64,000 nucleotides of DNA from NCBI GenBank assembly GCA_033764775.1, contig JANRIQ010000023.1, positions 62,001 through 126,000 on the forward strand, in the 5' to 3' direction. The stretch is from JAWXCE01 sp033764775 (GTDB taxonomy: Bacteria; Pseudomonadota; Alphaproteobacteria; Rhizobiales; Rhodomicrobiaceae). Below are positions 8,824 through 19,880 of the stretch, piece by piece. The notes under the pieces are model-generated. The model did not search any database. It had not been told where the DNA came from and worked only from the letters and a program-made list of their open reading frames with translations. The position numbers and the translations under genes were made by a program. The first letter of the stretch is position 1, and each line of letters begins with the position of its first letter.

Positions 8824-9456
8824 TTATACTGCGAGCATGACGGCGGCCATAACAGCCATGCCGACGTTTTCCAGCACGCTCACGGCGCCGAGCGGCACGT
8901 CGATCTTGGAGCCGACGCAGGCGCATTTCACCTGTTCGCCGCGCGCCAGCGTGCGGATGACGCCGATGGAGCCGAGACCCATGATGAGCACGGTGGCGGC
9001 GTAGGTCGCCGCCGGCCAGGCGCCGGAGAGGTAGGCGAGCGCGAGCGCCAGTTCGGCGAAGGGGTAGACATAGCCGTATGGCCGCCACGCCTTGGCGACC
9101 ATGTCATAGCGCGCGAAGGCTTGCGCGAAACCGCCGATGTCCACCAGCTTCAACAGCGCGAGCTGGAACAGGAACAGGCCCATCGCGCCGTGCATGAAGC
9201 CGCCGTGTCCGCCGGACGCGATGGCGAGGCCGCCCAGCACGGACGCGCCCGCGATGACGAGCACAGGCTGATAGCGCGCGGCGTAGGCGGCGACGCGGTC
9301 GAAAACGGGCGTGGCTTGAGCGGGCGCAGGCGCGGCGCTCTTCACCTCGGAACGGGCTGCCGCCGGCTGAGGCGCGATCTCCGCCTTAGGCGCATTTTTG
9401 GCGGCGCAGCAGCTCGGCGCGTCTTGAGCCGCTGGATGCAAGGTTTGGGTTGTCAT
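8824..9456 (-). CDS. MauE/DoxX-family redox-associated membrane protein
   Basis: From the ATG at 9456 the gene gives 210 residues. A soluble, Ala/Pro-rich N-terminus of about 55 residues contains a vicinal cysteine pair (SCCAAKN). Four to five membrane helices follow. The loop VKCACVGSKIDVPLG has the C-x-C motif of the MauE family, which is linked to disulphide handling during methylamine dehydrogenase maturation. No mau genes are visible, so I assign only a redox-associated membrane protein. Two more small membrane genes lie upstream in the same direction and may form one unit with it. Confidence 0.65.
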   Translation of the reverse strand: MTTQTLHPAAQDAPSCCAAKNAPKAEIAPQPAAARSEVKSAAPAPAQATPVFDRVAAYAARYQPVLVIAGASVLGGLAIASGGHGGFMHGAMGLFLFQLALLKLVDIGGFAQAFARYDMVAKAWRPYGYVYPFAELALALAYLSGAWPAATYAATVLIMGLGSIGVIRTLARGEQVKCACVGSKIDVPLGAVSVLENVGMAVMAAVMLAV

Positions 9457-9562
9457 GGCGTTGTGTCTTTCGAGGGGGCGTCCCTGCCTCATAGGCGGGC
9501 GGGCGCTGTATGCGAATCACATAGTCGCCATGCCACCAGCCGACAATGGCGGATGTGCGGTC

Positions 9563-9760
9563 TCAGCCCTTCGGTCGCGACATGGCTTGGGCAATGGCCG
9601 TGAACCACGGGCCGGAGTGCGCCGCCGCCATAATCACGTACATTACCCACATGGACGACAGGAAGCCGAAGCTGCCGGGCACGGTGCACAGCGGCGACGG
9701 CGCAAAATAGTTCCAGTAGGCGAGGCCGAGGCAAACGGGGGCGACAAGCAGTTTCAGCAT
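9563..9760 (-). CDS. Small membrane protein of 65 residues
   Basis: The ATG at 9760 has a strong GGAGG about 5 bases upstream, and the in-frame extension to 9841 is therefore not used. The peptide has an N-terminal hydrophobic helix (LLVAPVCLGLAYW), the sequence SPLCTVPGSFGFLSSMWVMY and a second helix (VMYVIMAAAHS). I do not recognise the family. It sits between a DoxX protein and a MauE-like protein on the same strand, which suggests a membrane partner of those, but that is inference from position only. Confidence 0.55.
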   Translation of the reverse strand: MLKLLVAPVCLGLAYWNYFAPSPLCTVPGSFGFLSSMWVMYVIMAAAHSGPWFTAIAQAMSRPKG

Positions 9761-9837
9761 TCGCCCTCCAGCTCGCTTGCTGAAACAGCATAATACGGAT
9801 GGCAAACCGCGTCGCGATTCGTCGTTAGAATTAGCCG

Positions 9838-10221
9838 TCACCGGAACGGGAACACATTACGCAAAGCCGGATCGCGCAGCCAAAGGCCGCCCCACATCAC
9901 CAATCCGAGGTAAACGCTGAAGAGCACATGGCTGAACAGCGGATTGCCGGCGCGTATCTGTGTGGCTACGGCGCCTCCCAGAACGCCCATCATGAGCACG
10001 GCGCCGAGCACGCTCGTTCGCGGAAACAGGTAAAGCACGAGGCAGAAAAGCTCGATGACGCCGATCAACAAAGCGTAGTGAGCCGGCCAGCCGAGTTGCG
10101 TTAGGGTGTCCGTCGCGACTTTTGCTCCCAGAAGTTTGGGGGCGATGGAGGCGGCGAGCATGAAGAGGGTGAACAGGCCAGTCAGGATGTAACCGGCCCA
10201 TATCATTGTCTGCGGGTTCAT
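9838..10221 (-). CDS. DoxX-like membrane protein
   Basis: The 127-residue product has four hydrophobic helices in the order and spacing of DoxX-like proteins. The first is AGYILTGLFTLFMLAASI, followed by the loop GWPAHYALLIGVIELFCLVL, then VLGAVLMMGVLGGAVATQI and a last helix ending in GLWLRDPALR. Members are annotated as small quinone-oxidoreductase-associated or detoxification membrane proteins, but biochemical evidence is sparse. It is the first gene of a possible three-gene membrane group (this gene, 9563-9760 and 8824-9456), all on the minus strand. Confidence 0.72.
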   Translation of the reverse strand: MNPQTMIWAGYILTGLFTLFMLAASIAPKLLGAKVATDTLTQLGWPAHYALLIGVIELFCLVLYLFPRTSVLGAVLMMGVLGGAVATQIRAGNPLFSHVLFSVYLGLVMWGGLWLRDPALRNVFPFR

Positions 10222-10308
10222 GTAATTCCTGTTTGATGGCGGATTGCTGCCGCCGACATGCAGCGCGGAGGTCGTTGCGCTTAACGCGCCGACGCGCAGA
10301 AAGATCGC

Positions 10309-11715
10309 CTACATATGCAGCGCGCGCTTGCCGACGGCGAGCGCCGCCTCCTTCACCGCCTCGGTGAGCGTCGGGTGCGCGTGGCAAGTCCGCGCCAAGT
10401 CCTCCGCCGAGCCGCCGAACTCCATGAGCACCGCCGCCTCCGCGATCATGGTGCCCGCGTCCGGGCCGACGATATGCACGCCCAGCACGCGGTCGGTTTT
10501 CGCATCGGCCAGCACCTTCACGAAACCTTCCGTGGTGCGGTTGACCTTGGCGCGGCCGTTGGCGGTGAACGGGAACTTGCCGCTGGCGTAGGCCACGCCC
10601 GCTTCTTTCAGCTCTTCCTCTGTCTTGCCGACGCTCGCCACCTCCGGATAGGTGTAGATCACGTTGGGGATGACGTCGTAATTCACATGGCCCGCCTGGC
10701 CCGCCAGCAATTCAGCCAGCGCCACGCCTTCATCCTCGGCCTTGTGGGCGAGCATCGGCCCGGCGATCACGTCGCCGATGGCGTAGATCCCCGACACGCT
10801 CGTCTGATAATGCGCGTCAACCATCACGCGGCGCTTGTTGTCGAGCTTCACGCCCACGGCCTCAAGGCCCAGCCCTTCCGTGTATGGCGTGCGGCCGATT
10901 GCGACGAGCACCACGTCCGCGTCGATGCGCTCCGGCGCGCCGCCCTGCGCAGGCTCCACAACAGCGGTCACGGCACCGTTGCGCTTCTCCACCGCCGCCA
11001 CTTTGTGGCCCAGCTTGAACCTCACGCCCTGCTTGTCGAGGATGCGCTGGAATTGCTTGGCGACCTCGCCGTCCATGCCGGGGATGATGCGGTCGAGATA
11101 TTCGACGACCAGCACCTCCGTGCCGAGCCGCCGCCACACGCTGCCCAGCTCGAGCCCGATGATGCCGCCGCCGACGATGAGCATTTTTTTCGGCACGGCG
11201 GGCAGCTCCAGCGCGCCGGTGGAGGAAACAACCTGCTTCTCGTCGATCTCGATGCCGGGCAGGCGGATCACGTCCGAGCCGGTGGCGATGACGATGGCCT
11301 TCGCGTCCAGTGTTTTCGCCTCGCCGCCGTTCACGGGGGTCACCTCCACGCGGCCGGGCGCGGAGATGCGGCCCGCGCCGTGGAAGGCGTCGATCTTGTT
11401 CTTCTTGAGCAGAAACTCGACGCCCTGAACGTTGCCCTTCACGCCCTCGTCCTTGAAGGCCAGCATCTTGGCGAGGTCGAGTTCCGGCTTCACCTTGATG
11501 CCCATGGCCTCGAAGCCGTGCGCAGCTTCCTCATACAGTTCGGATGCGTGCAGCAGCGCTTTTGACGGGATACAGCCGACATTCAGGCACGTGCCGCCGT
11601 GCGTCGCGCGTTTCTCGACGACCGCCGTTTTCAGTCCAAGCTGCGCTGCGCGGATGGCGCAGACATACCCGCCCGGCCCCGTGCCGATCACCACCACGTC
11701 ATATGCATCAGCCAT
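10309..11715 (-). CDS. lpd: Dihydrolipoyl dehydrogenase (E3)
   Basis: E3 reoxidises the dihydrolipoyl arms of 2-oxo-acid dehydrogenase complexes with NAD+ through FAD and a disulphide. The 468-residue protein has the FAD motif GTGPGG (residues 11-16), the redox disulphide Cys43/Cys48 in GGTCLNVGCIPSKALL, the NAD-binding GGGIIGLELG and the C-terminal His-Glu pair in CHAHPTLTEAVKEA. It is the last gene of the TCA operon on the minus strand. It is separated from sucB by two accessory genes (12114-12536 and 11735-12121). Confidence 0.97.
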   Translation of the reverse strand: MADAYDVVVIGTGPGGYVCAIRAAQLGLKTAVVEKRATHGGTCLNVGCIPSKALLHASELYEEAAHGFEAMGIKVKPELDLAKMLAFKDEGVKGNVQGVEFLLKKNKIDAFHGAGRISAPGRVEVTPVNGGEAKTLDAKAIVIATGSDVIRLPGIEIDEKQVVSSTGALELPAVPKKMLIVGGGIIGLELGSVWRRLGTEVLVVEYLDRIIPGMDGEVAKQFQRILDKQGVRFKLGHKVAAVEKRNGAVTAVVEPAQGGAPERIDADVVLVAIGRTPYTEGLGLEAVGVKLDNKRRVMVDAHYQTSVSGIYAIGDVIAGPMLAHKAEDEGVALAELLAGQAGHVNYDVIPNVIYTYPEVASVGKTEEELKEAGVAYASGKFPFTANGRAKVNRTTEGFVKVLADAKTDRVLGVHIVGPDAGTMIAEAAVLMEFGGSAEDLARTCHAHPTLTEAVKEAALAVGKRALHM

Positions 11716-11734
11716 CTCGCCCTTCCGATCGTGT

Positions 11735-12121
11735 CTAGTTATGAGGTTTTGGAGGAACTATCGTCCACGATGTCGACACATCGGGATCGACTATTATTTC
11801 GTCGGTAGCCAGAAGCCGATAATGCCCTGGTGAGGCCGGTTCAAATCCCCATAAGCCGGGGGGCAAGCAAAGTTCTTCGCCTTCGTATCTTCCCTCACAC
11901 TTGATGTACACGCCGCTACTTTTTTCTACGCGGACAATGACACCGTGATACTGGGTTTGACTATCAACCGTCTCGCCATCAGCCTTTAGCCGTATGATAC
12001 CAGCTATAACTTTTTTTCCGACTAGCCAGTCTGCAAAGTCCTGATCCCATTCAGAGGACGGCACATCCTCCCAAAGCTGCGGAGGAAGACTAGAGTCGTT
12101 GTCACCTTGGCGACTACTCAT
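11735..12121 (-). CDS. Uncharacterised 128-residue protein inside the TCA operon
   Basis: I do not recognise the family. The product is acidic, cytoplasmic (no signal or membrane segment) and beta-rich. Notable segments are EWDQDFADWLVGKKVIAGI, YHGVIVRVEKSSGVYI and GHYRLLATDEIIVDPD. The coding DNA is clearly less GC-rich than its neighbours, which suggests recent acquisition. Its start codon overlaps the end of the VOC gene by 8 bases and its stop lies 19 bases before lpd, so it is translated from the same message. It might have arrived together with the VOC gene. No function is claimed. Confidence 0.6.
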   Translation of the reverse strand: MSSRQGDNDSSLPPQLWEDVPSSEWDQDFADWLVGKKVIAGIIRLKADGETVDSQTQYHGVIVRVEKSSGVYIKCEGRYEGEELCLPPGLWGFEPASPGHYRLLATDEIIVDPDVSTSWTIVPPKPHN

Positions 12122-12536
12122 CGTTCTTTTTGTGCTTCTTCTTCACCGGCGCCATGAACGACCAGACATGGCCGAACGGGTCGCGCACCTGGCCGAAACG
12201 CATGCCCCAATAGGCGTCGTGCGGCTGGGTGATAACCTCGGCCCCCGCCGCCAATGCGTCGGCGACCGTGTAATCCACATGCTTCGACTTCTTGAACGAC
12301 AGCATCAACTGCACGGGCGAGAGGCCAACCGGCGGCGCGGCCTTGCCCTCGAACCCGGACTCGTCGGCGAGCATGATAATCGAGTCGTTGATTTCGACTT
12401 CGGCGTGCAGGATGCGGCCGTCGGGGCCCACCATGCGGTCGACTTCCTCAGCGTCGAAGGCGCGCTCGTAGAACTCGATGGCCTTCGCCGCGTCGGATAC
12501 GCACAGGTACGGCGTCAACTTATTGTATTTCGACAT
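12114..12536 (-). CDS. VOC-family (glyoxalase/PhnB-like) protein
   Basis: The 140-residue protein shows the vicinal-oxygen-chelate fold pattern of PhnB-type members: LTPYLCVSDAAKAIEFYERAF, then GRILHAEVEIND and IIMLADES, and the C-terminal half ending DAYWGMRFGQVRDPFGHVWS. Such proteins include metal-dependent isomerases, lyases and many of unknown substrate. The C-terminus is a lysine-rich tail (KKKHKKNDE). It lies 29 bases after sucB in the TCA operon, an unusual place, and overlaps the next gene by 8 bases. Confidence 0.8.
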   Translation of the reverse strand: MSKYNKLTPYLCVSDAAKAIEFYERAFDAEEVDRMVGPDGRILHAEVEINDSIIMLADESGFEGKAAPPVGLSPVQLMLSFKKSKHVDYTVADALAAGAEVITQPHDAYWGMRFGQVRDPFGHVWSFMAPVKKKHKKNDE

Positions 12537-12565
12537 GTCGCTTCTCCGTGAGCGTTTGGGGAAGC

Positions 12566-13912
12566 CTACAAATCTAGCACCATGCGCGACGGGTCTTCGA
12601 GGCTTTCCTTCACGCGCACGAGGAAGGTCACGGCCTCTTTACCGTCCACGAGGCGGTGGTCGTAGCTCAGCGCGAGATACATCATCGGCCGCACCTCGAT
12701 CTTGCCGTTGATGACGACGGGCCGCTCCTGGATTTTGTGCATGCCGAGGATACCGGACTGCGGCGCGTTGAGAATCGGCGTGGACATCAGCGAGCCGTAG
12801 ACGCCGCCGTTGGAGATGGTGAACGTGCCTCCCTGCATGTCCTCGATGCCGAGTTTGCCGTCGCGGGCGCGTTTGCCGTACTCGCCGATGGCTTTCTCGA
12901 TGCCCGCGATGGACAGGTGATCCGCGTCACGCACCACCGGCACAACGAGGCCCTTATCCGTGCCGACCGCCACGCCGATGTGGTAATAGTTCTTGAAGAT
13001 GATATCGCCGCCGTCGATCTCGGCGTTGACGCTCGGGATTTCCTTTAGGGCGTGCACGCAGGCTTTCACGAAAAAGCCCATGAAGCCGAGCTTCACGCCA
13101 TGCTTCTTCTCGAACAAGTCCTTGTATTGATTGCGGGCCGCCATCACGCCGGTCATGTCCACCTCGTTGAAGGTGGTGAGCATCGCGGCCGCGTTTTGCG
13201 CTTCTTTCAGGCGCCGCGCGATGGTTTGGCGCAGCTTGGTCATGCGGACGCGCTCCTCGCGGCTTTCGTCGGCGGGCGCGGAGGGCACGCGGATCGACGG
13301 CGCCTGCGCGGGCTGGCTCGCCGGGAACATGGCGACGTTCGAGCCTTGCGCGCGCGGCTCGGCGTTCAACACGTCGCCTTTCAGAATGCGGCCGTCTTTG
13401 CCCGTGCCCTGCACCTGGGTGGGGTCGATGCCTTTTTCCGTCACGATCTTGCGCACGGCGGGCGAGAGATCGCTGCTATTGGCCGCGGCTGACGCTACGC
13501 CCGCCGTTCCCGAAGCTTGCGCGCCTGGCTTCATCTGCGGGTTCGGCTCGCCCTGTTCCGCCTGACGCGGGGCGCCGTCGGGCTTCACCTGCAGCACCTT
13601 CTCGCCAACGCCTTTATCGCCGGCGGGCGTCACGTCCTTCTGGATGCCGGCGCCGCCGTTCGCGCCAGCGCCTTGGCTTTCGCCGATGGCGCCGAGAATG
13701 GCGCCGACGCCGACCGTCTCGCCCTCCTTCACGGCGATTTCGGACAGCACGCCGGCGGCAGGCGCGTTCACCTCGAGCGTGACCTTGTCGGTTTCGAGTT
13801 CAAGAAGGGCTTCGTCCGCTTTCACGGCGTCGCCCGCCTTTTTGAACCATTTGCCGACCGTCGCCTCGGAAACGGATTCGCCCAGAGTGGGCACCACAAT
13901 GTTCGTCGCCAT
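12566..13912 (-). CDS. sucB: 2-oxoglutarate dehydrogenase E2 (dihydrolipoyl succinyltransferase)
   Basis: E2 transfers the succinyl group from E1 to coenzyme A and forms the core of the 2-oxoglutarate dehydrogenase complex. Domains in order are an N-terminal lipoyl domain with the lipoylated Lys in ELETDKVTLEV, an Ala/Pro/Gly-rich linker, a peripheral-subunit-binding domain (LSPAVRKIVTEKGIDPTQ) and the acyltransferase core ending in the catalytic LSYDHRLVDG. I chose the ATG at 13912 (MATNIVVPTLGESV, the usual N-terminus); an ATG three codons upstream is possible. It follows sucA after a 118-base spacer that contains a palindromic repeat. Confidence 0.96.
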   Translation of the reverse strand: MATNIVVPTLGESVSEATVGKWFKKAGDAVKADEALLELETDKVTLEVNAPAAGVLSEIAVKEGETVGVGAILGAIGESQGAGANGGAGIQKDVTPAGDKGVGEKVLQVKPDGAPRQAEQGEPNPQMKPGAQASGTAGVASAAANSSDLSPAVRKIVTEKGIDPTQVQGTGKDGRILKGDVLNAEPRAQGSNVAMFPASQPAQAPSIRVPSAPADESREERVRMTKLRQTIARRLKEAQNAAAMLTTFNEVDMTGVMAARNQYKDLFEKKHGVKLGFMGFFVKACVHALKEIPSVNAEIDGGDIIFKNYYHIGVAVGTDKGLVVPVVRDADHLSIAGIEKAIGEYGKRARDGKLGIEDMQGGTFTISNGGVYGSLMSTPILNAPQSGILGMHKIQERPVVINGKIEVRPMMYLALSYDHRLVDGKEAVTFLVRVKESLEDPSRMVLDL

Positions 13913-13944
13913 CTTCACCATCCCGCGCGGCTGGCCGTTGGGAA

Positions 13945-14015
13945 TGTCATGCCCGCGAAAGCAGGCGTCCAGCTTCGCCGCTCAAGCCTGGATCCCCGCG
14001 TCTCGCGGGATGACG
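13945..14015. repeat. REP-like palindromic intergenic repeat
   Basis: The ends are inverted copies: GTCATGCCCGCGAAAGC on the left, and on the right GGATCCCCGCG followed by CTCGCGGGATGACG. Both carry the core pattern GTCAT-n-CCCGCG / CGCGGG-n-ATGAC known from small dispersed repeats in many proteobacteria. The unit is about 71 bases and can fold into a long hairpin in the sucA-sucB message. It is the only copy I see in this window. Confidence 0.65.
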
Positions 14016-14030
14016 TGCAATATCCGTTCC

Positions 14031-16979
<2,949 letters not shown>

Positions 16980-16995
16980 GGGTTCAAAACCTAAA

Positions 16996-17018
16996 GCGGC
17001 GCTCCTTGTCAGCGCCGC
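16996..17018. other. Hairpin in the sucD-sucA intergenic spacer
   Basis: An uninterrupted 8-bp stem (GCGGCGCT / AGCGCCGC) with a 7-base loop lies between the sucD stop (17049) and the sucA start (16979). In the transcript it is followed by CTTTAGGTTTTG, not a clean U tract. It looks more like a processing, stability or partial-attenuation structure inside the operon than a full terminator. Confidence 0.5.
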
Positions 17019-17048
17019 GTCTCCGTTTCAAGCTGTTCAATCGTTCGT

Positions 17049-17924
17049 CTAACCGTTTAGAAGCTCCGCGAGCGTCGTCCCGAGCGACGCCGGGTTGGCG
17101 GCCACGCGGATGCCGGCTGAGCGCATAGCTTCGATTTTGCTGCCGGCGTCGCCTTTGCCCCCTGCGATGATCGCGCCCGCATGGCCCATGCGACGTCCCG
17201 GCGGCGCGGTGACGCCCGCGATGAAGCCGACCGTCGGCTTTTTGACCGACGCGCGTTTCAGGAACTCCGCGCCCTCTTCCTCCGCCGAGCCGCCGATCTC
17301 TCCGATCATGATGATGGATTTGGTTTCGTCGTCCGCCAGGAACATCTCCAGCACGTCGATGAACTCGGTTCCCTTCACCGGGTCGCCGCCAATGCCGACG
17401 CAGGTGGACTGTCCGAGGCCGACCGCCGTCGTTTGATGCACAGCCTCATAGGTAAGGGTGCCAGAGCGCGAAACAATGCCGACGGAGCCGCGCTTGTGGA
17501 TATGACCGGGCATGATGCCGATCTTGCACTCGCCAGGCGTGATCACTCCGGGGCAGTTCGGCCCGATCAGGCGCGTTTTGGAGCCTGACAGCGCGCGCTT
17601 CACTTTCACCATGTCGAGCACCGGGATGCCCTCGGTGATGGTGACAACGAGCGGGATCTCTGCGTCGATGGCCTCCAGAATGGCGTCGGCGGCGAGCGGC
17701 GGCGGCACGTAGATCACCGACGCGGTGCAGCCCGTCGCCGCCTTGGCTTCCGCGACCGTGTTGAACACCGGAAGCCCGATATGGGTGGAGCCGCCCTTGC
17801 CAGGTGTGACGCCGCCGACCATCTGCGTGCCGTAGGCGATTGCCTGCTCGCTGTGAAACGTGCCCTGCGCGCCGGTCAAACCCTGGCAGATGACCTTCGT
17901 GTTCTTGTCGACCAGTACCGCCAT
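17049..17924 (-). CDS. sucD: Succinyl-CoA synthetase alpha subunit
   Basis: SucD binds CoA and carries the phosphohistidine intermediate in the ADP/GDP-forming conversion of succinyl-CoA to succinate. From the ATG at 17924 the product has the usual 291 residues (MAVLVDKNTKVICQGLTG). It has the CoA-binding Rossmann domain, the segment LIGPNCPGVITPGECKIGI and the active-site His in GRRMGHAGAIIAGG. In most alphaproteobacteria it follows sucC closely. Here a toxin-antitoxin pair of about 0.7 kb separates the two, with only 11 bases between vapC and sucD. Confidence 0.97.
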   Translation of the reverse strand: MAVLVDKNTKVICQGLTGAQGTFHSEQAIAYGTQMVGGVTPGKGGSTHIGLPVFNTVAEAKAATGCTASVIYVPPPLAADAILEAIDAEIPLVVTITEGIPVLDMVKVKRALSGSKTRLIGPNCPGVITPGECKIGIMPGHIHKRGSVGIVSRSGTLTYEAVHQTTAVGLGQSTCVGIGGDPVKGTEFIDVLEMFLADDETKSIIMIGEIGGSAEEEGAEFLKRASVKKPTVGFIAGVTAPPGRRMGHAGAIIAGGKGDAGSKIEAMRSAGIRVAANPASLGTTLAELLNG

Positions 17925-17935
17925 AACGCCCGCCT

Positions 17936-18400
17936 TTATGAGAGTTTCGATTGCGGCGGCTCGTGGAAGCCCCCGGGTTGAAGAGTGTCTTTGAATGGGT
18001 TGATGACCCGGATGTCGTCGTATGTCTGTCCGTGGTTCAAGTCTTCGCTGTAAATCCGGTTCACACCGAGCGCCCTGGCCGCAGCGACGATGGCCCCGTC
18101 CCAGTAGGAGATCAAGTAGCGCTGCGAAATGTCGATGCCGTTTTTGATCAATGTCGCGTCCACGGGAACACAGGGTTGCTCCTCGACAAGCTCCACCCAC
18201 TCGATCGCTTCGACCTCCGTAAGCGGGGGCTCGCCCTTTCGCGTCGCCGTCCAATAGAACTCCTGCAGCACCTGGCCTGATGTTCCAAACACTGCGGCGT
18301 CAATCAGATCCGCCGCTGTCTTTCTTTTCCATTCCTCCCCCCTCCTCGGCAAAGCCGCGTAGATCAGTATTTTGGTGTCGAGAAAGTATGGGACGATCAT
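17936..18400 (-). CDS. vapC: PIN-domain toxin (VapC-like)
   Basis: The 154-residue protein has a PIN domain with the expected acidic residues: Asp in PYFLDTKILIYA, Glu in QVLQEFYW, Asp in SYWDGAIVAAA and a late acid in IYSEDLNHGQ. Family members are Mg-dependent RNases that cut tRNA or other RNA when freed from their antitoxin. The antitoxin gene lies directly upstream and overlaps it by 101 bases. The pair is placed inside the TCA operon between sucC and sucD, so its transcription may depend on the operon promoter as well as its own. Confidence 0.85.
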   Translation of the reverse strand: MIVPYFLDTKILIYAALPRRGEEWKRKTAADLIDAAVFGTSGQVLQEFYWTATRKGEPPLTEVEAIEWVELVEEQPCVPVDATLIKNGIDISQRYLISYWDGAIVAAARALGVNRIYSEDLNHGQTYDDIRVINPFKDTLQPGGFHEPPQSKLS

Positions 18401-18623
18401 AAATCTCTTCCCGATTGAAGTTCCAACCGTCAGGCAAACGCGCTTGGGATCGCTCGCTCAGCTCCACCAGCCTTTTGCGCGCGTTTGCCGCGCGATCTTC
18501 CTGCGTGGCGAGGCGCTTCAAATAATCTCGCACCAAACCGTTCACCGTTGTGTTGTGCTTGGCGGCGTACACGCGCGCCGCAGCCAGCACCTCTTCCTCG
18601 ATCGCGAGAGTGACGTTCTTCAT
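18300..18623 (-). CDS. vapB: Antitoxin of the VapBC pair
   Basis: The 107-residue product starts at 18623 with MKNVTLAIEEEVLAAARVYA, a ribbon-helix-helix-like DNA-binding N-terminus. It continues with the helix TTVNGLVRDYLKRLATQEDR, and ends with the toxin-binding tail FNREEIYDRPILSRHQNTDLRG cut here at its typical position. This tail is normal in this antitoxin family, so the 101-base overlap with vapC is real and not an annotation error. It would neutralise the PIN toxin and repress the pair's own promoter by analogy to the family. The start lies 46 bases after the sucC stop. Confidence 0.8.
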   Translation of the reverse strand: MKNVTLAIEEEVLAAARVYAAKHNTTVNGLVRDYLKRLATQEDRAANARKRLVELSERSQARLPDGWNFNREEIYDRPILSRHQNTDLRGFAEEGGGMEKKDSGGSD

Positions 18624-18669
18624 GACAATCCTCCACAGTCCCACAGCATATGTGTGACTGTGGAGCGCT

Positions 18670-19869
18670 TCAAGCCGCCTTCCGCACCTCCGCAACGATT
18701 TTTTCCGCCGCGTCCGCCAGGTTGTCCGCAGGGATCACCGCAAGGCCGGAGTTGCGCAAGATGTCCTTCCCCAGTTCGACGTTCGTGCCTTCCAGGCGCA
18801 CCACCAGGGGCACCTTCACGCTCATTTCGCGGGCGGCCGCGATAACGCCCTCCGCGATGATGTCGCAGCGCATGATGCCGCCGAAGATATTCACCAAAAT
18901 GCCCTTCACATTCGGATCGGAGAGGATGATTTTGAACGCCTCCGTCACCTTCTCCTTGCTGGCGCCGCCGCCCACATCGAGGAAGTTTGCCGGCTCCGCC
19001 CCATACAGCTTGATGATGTCCATGGTCGCCATGGCGAGGCCGGCGCCGTTCACCATGCAGCCAATTTCGCCGTCGAGCTTCACATAGGAAAGATCGAAGC
19101 GGGAGGCCATCACCTCGGCCGGATCCTCCTCGCTGAGATCGCGCAGGGAGACGACATCCGGATGACGGTAGAGCGAGTTGCCGTCGAAATTGATCTTGGC
19201 GTCGAGGCAGATCAGCCGGTTGTCCTTGGTGACGATAAGCGGGTTGATCTCGAGCTGGCTCATGTCCTTCTCGGTGAAGGCGCGGTAGAGGTCGCCGATG
19301 AGTTTGACGCACTGTTTCATCAGGTCGCCGGAGAGGCCGAGCGCGAAGGCCACGGTGCGCCCGTGATGGGGCGAGTAGCCCGAGGCTGGATCGACGTCGA
19401 GCGTTACGATCTTCTCCGGCGTCGCGTGGGCCACCTCCTCGATGTCAACGCCGCCCTCGGTCGAGGCGATGATGGAAACGCGGCTACGCGCCCGGTCGAT
19501 GATGAAGGACAGATAAAGCTCGCGCGCGATGTCCGAGCCGTCTTCGATGTAAAGCCGGTTGACGACCTTGCCCTCGGGGCCGGTCTGGATCGTGACCAGC
19601 GTTTTGGAAAGCATCTGATCCGCCGCCTCACGCACCTCGTCGATGCTGCGGGCCAGGCGCACCCCGCCTTTTTCCCCAGCTTCCGGCTCCTTGAAGCGGC
19701 CCTTGCCGCGCCCGCCGGCGTGGATCTGCGCCTTCACCACATAGAGCGGCCCGTTCAGGGTTTTGGCGACGGCCACCGCCTCCTCGGGCGTGAAGGCGAC
19801 GCCGCCCTTTGACACGGGGACGCCGAAATCGCGCAGCAGCGCTTTGGCCTGGTACTCGTGAATATTCAT
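18670..19869 (-). CDS. sucC: Succinyl-CoA synthetase beta subunit
   Basis: SucC is the ATP-grasp subunit that binds nucleotide and succinate. The 399-residue protein starts MNIHEYQAKALLRDFGV, the invariant N-terminus. It has the ATP-grasp segments VKAQIHAGGRGKGRFK and EINPLIVT, and the C-terminal CoA-ligase domain with GGIMRCDIIAEGV and VVRLEGTNVELG. It follows mdh by 11 bases. The downstream partner sucD is displaced by the vapBC pair. Confidence 0.97.
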   Translation of the reverse strand: MNIHEYQAKALLRDFGVPVSKGGVAFTPEEAVAVAKTLNGPLYVVKAQIHAGGRGKGRFKEPEAGEKGGVRLARSIDEVREAADQMLSKTLVTIQTGPEGKVVNRLYIEDGSDIARELYLSFIIDRARSRVSIIASTEGGVDIEEVAHATPEKIVTLDVDPASGYSPHHGRTVAFALGLSGDLMKQCVKLIGDLYRAFTEKDMSQLEINPLIVTKDNRLICLDAKINFDGNSLYRHPDVVSLRDLSEEDPAEVMASRFDLSYVKLDGEIGCMVNGAGLAMATMDIIKLYGAEPANFLDVGGGASKEKVTEAFKIILSDPNVKGILVNIFGGIMRCDIIAEGVIAAAREMSVKVPLVVRLEGTNVELGKDILRNSGLAVIPADNLADAAEKIVAEVRKAA

Positions 19870-19880
19870 CGAGAAACTCC

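Noticed and set aside
10315..11565. 416-codon plus-strand frame opposite lpd
   Set aside because: Antisense shadow of lpd; no recognizable domain or start signal.
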